This document shows positions 33,603 through 37,377 of a stretch of 37,377 bases of DNA, one piece after another. Under the pieces are notes generated by a model. It saw nothing but the letters and a program-made list of their open reading frames with translations. It made no database searches and had not been told where the DNA came from. Origin of the DNA: an uncultured Acidobacteriia bacterium (GTDB taxonomy: Bacteria; Acidobacteriota; Terriglobia; Bryobacterales; Bryobacteraceae); contig CAITIX010000302.1 of the NCBI GenBank assembly GCA_903892565.1, positions 1 to 37,377 of the forward strand, in the 5' to 3' direction. Made by a program: the position numbers and the translations under genes. Positions within the stretch are counted from its first letter, which is position 1, and each line of letters opens with the position of its first letter.

Positions 33603-34548
33603 CCTTCACCGGAACGGCCTGGGCCGCAGCCCTTTCGACACCGGCACGCTTTGAGGGTATCGTACCTGCGGCCGCGTACGCCAAGGTGACTTCGATGAAG
33701 CCGAGGGCGGCCTTCGAGAGCGCCTTGTCTTTTCTGTAAATGAGGCCGATGATGCGCTCCATGGGTTCGGGTCCAAGAGAACGCGCGACGAGTTTTCCGG
33801 CGTCCACCTCTTCCTGACAATGGGCTCCGGCGACGAAGCCGACGCCGAGGTCCGCCATGACAAAGCGCTTAATCATTTCCGTGGCGTCGAGTTCCATCGA
33901 GATATTTACGTTCTCATCGACAGGCTCAAGCCAGGCGTTAAGCCGACTGCGCGTGACGCCGGCTTTGGGAACCAGCAACGGCACGTCGATCAGATCCGTG
34001 GGCAATAACGGTGTTTTCGCCGCAAGTGGATGCGAGGGAGGCAGAATGGCCTTGATTTCGTCTGTATGAATTTTGGCCACTTGCAGACGTTTTTCCGTCA
34101 CCGGGAGTTGGACGATTCCAAAATCCGCTTGATTATCGACCACGGCGTCCACCACACGCGCGCCGAAGGAACGATCCACCAGAATCTGCACGTTGGGGAA
34201 GCGTTTTTTGAATTCGGCGAACACACGCGGCAGAACGTAGATACAAGTCGCCTCGTTGGCGGCGATCACAAGTTCCCCGCGCGGCACGCGCTCCAATTCG
34301 TGAATGGAATCTTGCGCACGACGCTTCAATTCCAGGATTTGTTCGGCGTAGTCCGCAAAAATTTGCCCGGCCGGGGTGAGAGCGATCTTGGTTCCGAGCC
34401 GGTCGAACAGGGTGGCGTTCATCTCCTGTTCCAGTTGCCGGACTTGGGCGCTCACGGCGGGCTGGGTTCGAAAACACACCTGCGCAGCTTTAGAGAAGCT
34501 CTTCAGGCGGACGATTTCGAGGAACGTATGTAATTGATCGAGATCCAT
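33598..34548 (-). CDS. LysR-family transcriptional regulator
   Basis: The 316-residue protein has the LysR winged helix (MDLDQLHTFLEIVRLKSFSK, QPAVSAQVRQLEQEM, LFDRLGTKIALTPAG) at residues 1-65. A periplasmic-binding-like effector domain (about 90-295) follows, with GELVIAANEATCIYVLP and the late DLGVGFVAGAHC segment. It would bind DNA as a tetramer near its own promoter. The divergent TIGR03790 gene across a 135-nt spacer is the likely target, and a dyad sits next to its start. The effector cannot be read. Confidence 0.92.
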   Translation of the reverse strand: MDLDQLHTFLEIVRLKSFSKAAQVCFRTQPAVSAQVRQLEQEMNATLFDRLGTKIALTPAGQIFADYAEQILELKRRAQDSIHELERVPRGELVIAANEATCIYVLPRVFAEFKKRFPNVQILVDRSFGARVVDAVVDNQADFGIVQLPVTEKRLQVAKIHTDEIKAILPPSHPLAAKTPLLPTDLIDVPLLVPKAGVTRSRLNAWLEPVDENVNISMELDATEMIKRFVMADLGVGFVAGAHCQEEVDAGKLVARSLGPEPMERIIGLIYRKDKALSKAALGFIEVTLAYAAAGTIPSKRAGVERAAAQAVPVKG

Positions 34549-34550
34549 CG

Positions 34551-34564
34551 TGGATGGTCATCCA
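34551..34564. promoter_or_regulatory. candidate LysR-type operator
   Basis: TGGATGGTCATCCA is a dyad (TGGATG/CATCCA) placed 2 nt upstream of the lysR start in the divergent spacer. GGTCATC recurs about 22 nt further on. It has the T-Nx-A form expected of LysR boxes. The position next to the ATG suits autorepression. No binding evidence exists. Confidence 0.4.
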
Positions 34565-34683
34565 TCATTCAAATAAGGGTCATCTAAAAAACAACGCGCT
34601 GCGATCTGCGTCGATGCCCTGTACCAGTATCCCACGCACAAACGTCCGCAGTGTAGGATGATGTTACCAGAAGGGTAAACTCG

Positions 34684-35802
34684 ATGGGGAGAATGCGGGC
34701 AAAAGTTGCGCTTTGTGGGCTGTTTCTAACAAGCTTGGCCGCTTCCGCCGCCGAAATTGCGCCGGGTGCCCGCGTCCTGGTTGTTGTGAACGATAACTCT
34801 CCCGTTTCCAGAACGATAGGCGAATACTACGCGCGCAAGCGAGAGATCCCCGGACAGAACCAGTGCCACGTGAACGCGGCGATGACCGAAGAGGTCAGCC
34901 GTGCGCAATTCAACCAGCTGGCCACCGCCGTTCGCGAATGCCTGGAACGCGCGGGCCTGTCCGAGACGGTGTACTACATTGTGACCACATTGGGGGTTCC
35001 GCTCAGAGTCGCCGGGTCGGACGGACTGAACGGTGACGTCGCATCCGTGGATAGCGAGCTCACTTTGCTGTATGGGGAAATCAAGGGTGCGCCACCGCAT
35101 CGTATCGCCGGTGCGCTCGTAAATCCGTTCTTTGGGAAAACCACGGCGGAGTTCTCGCATCCGCAATTTCCGATCTACTTGGTGACACGCTTGGCTGCTT
35201 ACGATTTTGCCGGCGTCCGCGATATGATCGATCGCGGCTTGCAGGCTACGAATCGCGGCAAATTTATCATTGACCTGGCGCTCGCGCCGGCTCACGAGGG
35301 CGACGACTGGCTCAGAGAGGCGGCCGCGAAGTTGCCGAAAGACCGCGTGGTGCTGGAGGAAACCTATAGCCCGTTGTACGATCAAGTCGACGTGATCGGC
35401 TATGCCAGCTGGGGGTCCAACGATCATAGCCACAATCGCCGGTTTCCGAATTTCCGCTGGCTGCCTGGCGCCATCGCAACCGAGTATGTTTCGACGGATG
35501 CCCGGACGTTTAAGCGTCCGCCCGATGGATGGGTTCCGTCTGCGAATTGGACCGACAAGGCAGGGTGGTTCGATGGGACCCCACAGGCGCTGACGGCCGA
35601 TTTCATCCTGGAGGGGGCAACTGGGGCTACCGGTCACGTTTCCGAGCCGTATTTGGAGCTGAACCCCCGGCCGAATTTCCTACTTCCGGCGTATTTCAGC
35701 GGGAGAAATCTTGCCGAGAGTTTCTACCTCTCGATACCTGGGCTGAGCTGGCAGAATATAGTGGTGGGAGATCCGCTGTGCTCGTTGGGAAAGCCGCAGT
35801 AA
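34684..35802 (+). CDS. TIGR03790 family secreted protein
   Basis: The 372-residue protein starts with a signal peptide (MGRMRAKVALCGLFLTSLAA, cleavage near residue 22). It then follows the TIGR03790 pattern: ARVLVVVNDNSPVSRTIGEYY, YARKREIP, YYIVTTLGVPLRV, DSELTLLYG, YASWGSNDHS and the FILEGATGATGHVSEPYL block before a C-terminal NIVVGDPLC. The family has no assigned function; it is found in acidobacteria and other soil groups. ATG 34684 has AAGGG about 9 nt upstream. It is divergent from lysR. Its role is unknown. Confidence 0.87.
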   Translation: MGRMRAKVALCGLFLTSLAASAAEIAPGARVLVVVNDNSPVSRTIGEYYARKREIPGQNQCHVNAAMTEEVSRAQFNQLATAVRECLERAGLSETVYYIVTTLGVPLRVAGSDGLNGDVASVDSELTLLYGEIKGAPPHRIAGALVNPFFGKTTAEFSHPQFPIYLVTRLAAYDFAGVRDMIDRGLQATNRGKFIIDLALAPAHEGDDWLREAAAKLPKDRVVLEETYSPLYDQVDVIGYASWGSNDHSHNRRFPNFRWLPGAIATEYVSTDARTFKRPPDGWVPSANWTDKAGWFDGTPQALTADFILEGATGATGHVSEPYLELNPRPNFLLPAYFSGRNLAESFYLSIPGLSWQNIVVGDPLCSLGKPQ

Positions 35803-35859
35803 GAGCGCAGAGTCGTCATTCCAAAAGCCGCGTTGCCGGAGCTCTTCCTGTCATCCTCC

Positions 35860-36828
35860 ATGCGTCCCTTTGATCCCCTGTTCCGCAACGCGGATCTCGC
35901 CACCATTGCGGGAAATTTTTGGAAGCGCCCGGAGCTGGAAAGCCGCTGGCCGGTGACAGACTCGTTTTATGAACCGGAGCCCGGCATACAAGTGCTGGTT
36001 CGCGTGCAAAATCCGTCCGCGGGCACGGCGCCACGCGGCGAAGTCATTTTGGCGCATGGGCTGGAAGGCTCCAGTGAATCCGGCTATGCTCGCAGCATGG
36101 CGGCAGCGGCTCTGGAAGCGGGCTTCGTGGTGCATCGCTATAACATGCGCGGCTGCGGTGGCTCGCCATGGAACCCGAAGGCGAATTATCATTCCGGCCA
36201 AACGGAAGATTTGCTGCTGATCGCGCGCGAGCGCAGGAAAGCGTCGGGCTTGCCGCTGTTTCTCGTTGGTTATTCTCTGGGCGGCAATATGGTGCTGAAG
36301 CTGGCGGGGGAGCTGGGCGAGGAAGGCTCGGGATTACTCGATGGCGTGTGCTCCGTGTCTGCCCCCATTGATCTGGGAGCGAGCGTCGACAGCTTGGCGC
36401 GGCCGCGCAATTACATTTATCAAAGGCGCTTCGTGAAACGCCTGAAAGAGCGCGTGCTGCGGCGTCATGCGCAGGCTCCGGATTTATATCCGCTGGAGCC
36501 GCTCCGGAAAGTACATAGCGTTCGCGACTTCGATCACAACTACACGGCGAAAATCTTCGGCTTTGGAACGGCGGATCGCTACTATCACACGCAATCGTCT
36601 CGGCAGTTTCTGGAGCGCATTCGCGTGCCCACGCTCATGCTCCATGCCAAGGACGATCCGATGGTGCCGTATTCCAGCTACCAGCATCCGGCAGTAGGCG
36701 CGAATCCGAAAGTGAGATTGGTGGCGCTTGATTATGGCGGCCACCTGGGATTTCTGGCGAAGGGCGGGGACCGCTTCTGGCTGGATCATGCGCTGCGCGA
36801 TTGGATGCTGGAGACGCTGTCAACGTGA
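35860..36828 (+). CDS. YheT-like alpha/beta hydrolase
   Basis: The 322-residue protein fits the YheT/ABHD alpha/beta hydrolase branch. It shows LAHGLEGSSES (oxyanion region), NMRGCGGSPW, the nucleophile elbow GYSLGGNMVLKL (S139), the acid in HAKDDPMVP and the His in DYGGHLGFL. These suggest an esterase or lipase-like activity on a medium-chain or lipid substrate, but YheT itself is little characterised. The start at 35860 is an ATG without a clear ribosome binding site; a TTG at 35833 is less likely. It lies 57 nt after the TIGR03790 gene and may share its transcript. Its stop is within a 16-bp tandem repeat. Confidence 0.85.
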   Translation: MRPFDPLFRNADLATIAGNFWKRPELESRWPVTDSFYEPEPGIQVLVRVQNPSAGTAPRGEVILAHGLEGSSESGYARSMAAAALEAGFVVHRYNMRGCGGSPWNPKANYHSGQTEDLLLIARERRKASGLPLFLVGYSLGGNMVLKLAGELGEEGSGLLDGVCSVSAPIDLGASVDSLARPRNYIYQRRFVKRLKERVLRRHAQAPDLYPLEPLRKVHSVRDFDHNYTAKIFGFGTADRYYHTQSSRQFLERIRVPTLMLHAKDDPMVPYSSYQHPAVGANPKVRLVALDYGGHLGFLAKGGDRFWLDHALRDWMLETLST

Positions 36829-36858
36829 AACGCTGTCTACGCGAGACGCTGTCAACGT
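36811..36858 (+). repeat. 3 x 16-bp tandem repeat across the yheT-like stop
   Basis: Units are GAGACGCTGTCAACGT (36811-36826), GAAACGCTGTCTACGC (36827-36842) and GAGACGCTGTCAACGT (36843-36858). Units 1 and 3 are identical. The TGA stop spans the junction of units 1 and 2. A further direct repeat, CGTAAATCCGG and CGTAGATCCGG, begins at 36856. Confidence 0.85.
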
Positions 36859-36891
36859 AAATCCGGCGCGGGCCGCGTAGATCCGGTCTGG

Positions 36892-37326
36892 CTACGAATG
36901 CGCGCGAGCGGCCTGTGTTGCAAGCTCGTCGCAACGGTTGTTGTCGTCGTGGTTGGCGTGGCCTTTGGTCCAAGTCCAACGAACGTGATGGTTTTGCACG
37001 AGCTCATCGAGTTCGATCCACAAATCCTGGTTTAACACGGGCTTCTTCGCCGCGGTCTTCCAGCCGTTGCGTTTCCAACCGTGGATCCAGGTGGTGATCC
37101 CGTTCTTGAGGTATTCGGAATCGGTGACGACTTCCAAGTCGCAGTCTTCTTTGAGCGCGCGCAAGCCTTCAATGGCAGCCGTGAGCTCCATGCGATTGTT
37201 GGTGGTTTCGCCCACGGATCCGAACATCTCTCGCGTGTGCTCGCCGAAGCGCAGAATATAGGCCCATCCGCCGCGCCCCGGATTTCCAATGCACGCCCCG
37301 TCGGTAATCAATCGAACTTGTTTCAT
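36892..37326 (-). CDS. rnhA: ribonuclease HI
   Basis: The 144-residue enzyme cuts the RNA strand of RNA-DNA hybrids. The catalytic DEDD residues are visible in [11 protein letters not shown] (D9), NNRMELTA (E47), TDSEY (D69) and NRCDELA (D133), with H123 in [10 protein letters not shown]. Length and motifs are those of bacterial type 1 RNase H, without an HBD extension. It is convergent with the YheT-like gene and divergent from whatever starts at 37348. Confidence 0.97.
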   Translation of the reverse strand: MKQVRLITDGACIGNPGRGGWAYILRFGEHTREMFGSVGETTNNRMELTAAIEGLRALKEDCDLEVVTDSEYLKNGITTWIHGWKRNGWKTAAKKPVLNQDLWIELDELVQNHHVRWTWTKGHANHDDNNRCDELATQAARAHS

Positions 37327-37347
37327 GTTTCTTCTATCATAAGATTG

Positions 37348-37377
37348 ATGGCAGATTCCGAAGAGATCCGACGAGAC
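37348..37377 (+). CDS. possible gene start cut by window edge
   Basis: An ATG at 37348 opens [10 protein letters not shown] and the frame stays open to the end. It lies 21 nt upstream of the divergent rnhA start. Only ten codons are visible and no ribosome binding site is clear, so this is only a suggestion. Confidence 0.3.
   Translation, partial: MADSEEIRRD

Overview
The window is about 37 kb of bacterial chromosome with moderately high GC, tightly packed genes on both strands, and no rRNA, tRNA, phage, plasmid or CRISPR signal. The gene mix points to a Gram-negative member of the Acidobacteriota, probably near Solibacter/Bryobacter. It includes heptose/LPS-core biosynthesis genes, a TIGR03790-family protein, a DUF4242 protein, and intergenic hairpins and the CCGCTCCCTC...GGTCGCGG repeat that I associate with that group. 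This placement is inference from family content; no rRNA is present to confirm it.

Layout. 1-2518: a DUF4242 protein, a repeat-rich spacer, and a greA/CDP-alcohol phosphatidyltransferase pair on the minus strand. 2519-8614: an HD-GYP response regulator (minus), then aroA, a soluble histidine kinase, an MgtE-N/CBS protein and an MFS exporter (plus). 8673-11045: a ParD/RelE-ParE-like toxin-antitoxin pair, a small gene that seems to have lost its stop, an enoyl-CoA hydratase-family gene and an IS3 remnant. 11046-18109: a minus-strand heptose/LPS-core cluster (flippase-like protein, hldE, GT9, nucleotidyltransferase-gmhB fusion, GT39, gmhA). 18110-19811: a decayed region with an IS110 transposase fragment. 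19812-22726: a secreted PpiC-type PPIase, a nucleotidyltransferase-fold protein and a UDP-sugar dehydrogenase. 22781-26038: the minus-strand operon pfkB, GT39, dapF-like. 26068-37326: two metallophosphoesterases, an APC permease, gapA, an FAD monooxygenase, two uncharacterised proteins, LysR, TIGR03790, a YheT-like hydrolase and rnhA.

How the genes work together. The 11-18 kb cluster encodes sedoheptulose-7-phosphate isomerase, heptose kinase, heptose-bisphosphate phosphatase and heptose-phosphate nucleotidyltransferase, plus glycosyltransferases, in several 4-nt-overlapping translationally coupled genes. The nucleotidyltransferase domain of hldE is degenerate, and the active version is fused to gmhB. 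The pfkB-GT39-dapF operon is also overlapped, and its dapF product has serine at both catalytic cysteine positions.

The most unusual genome-level signal is a set of short (13-18 bp) tandem duplications or triplications that begin inside the last codons of a gene and run across its stop codon. I count seven clear cases, with similar small repeats at two gene starts (greA and the MFS gene). I know of no description of this pattern, and whether it is statistically enriched must be tested genome-wide.
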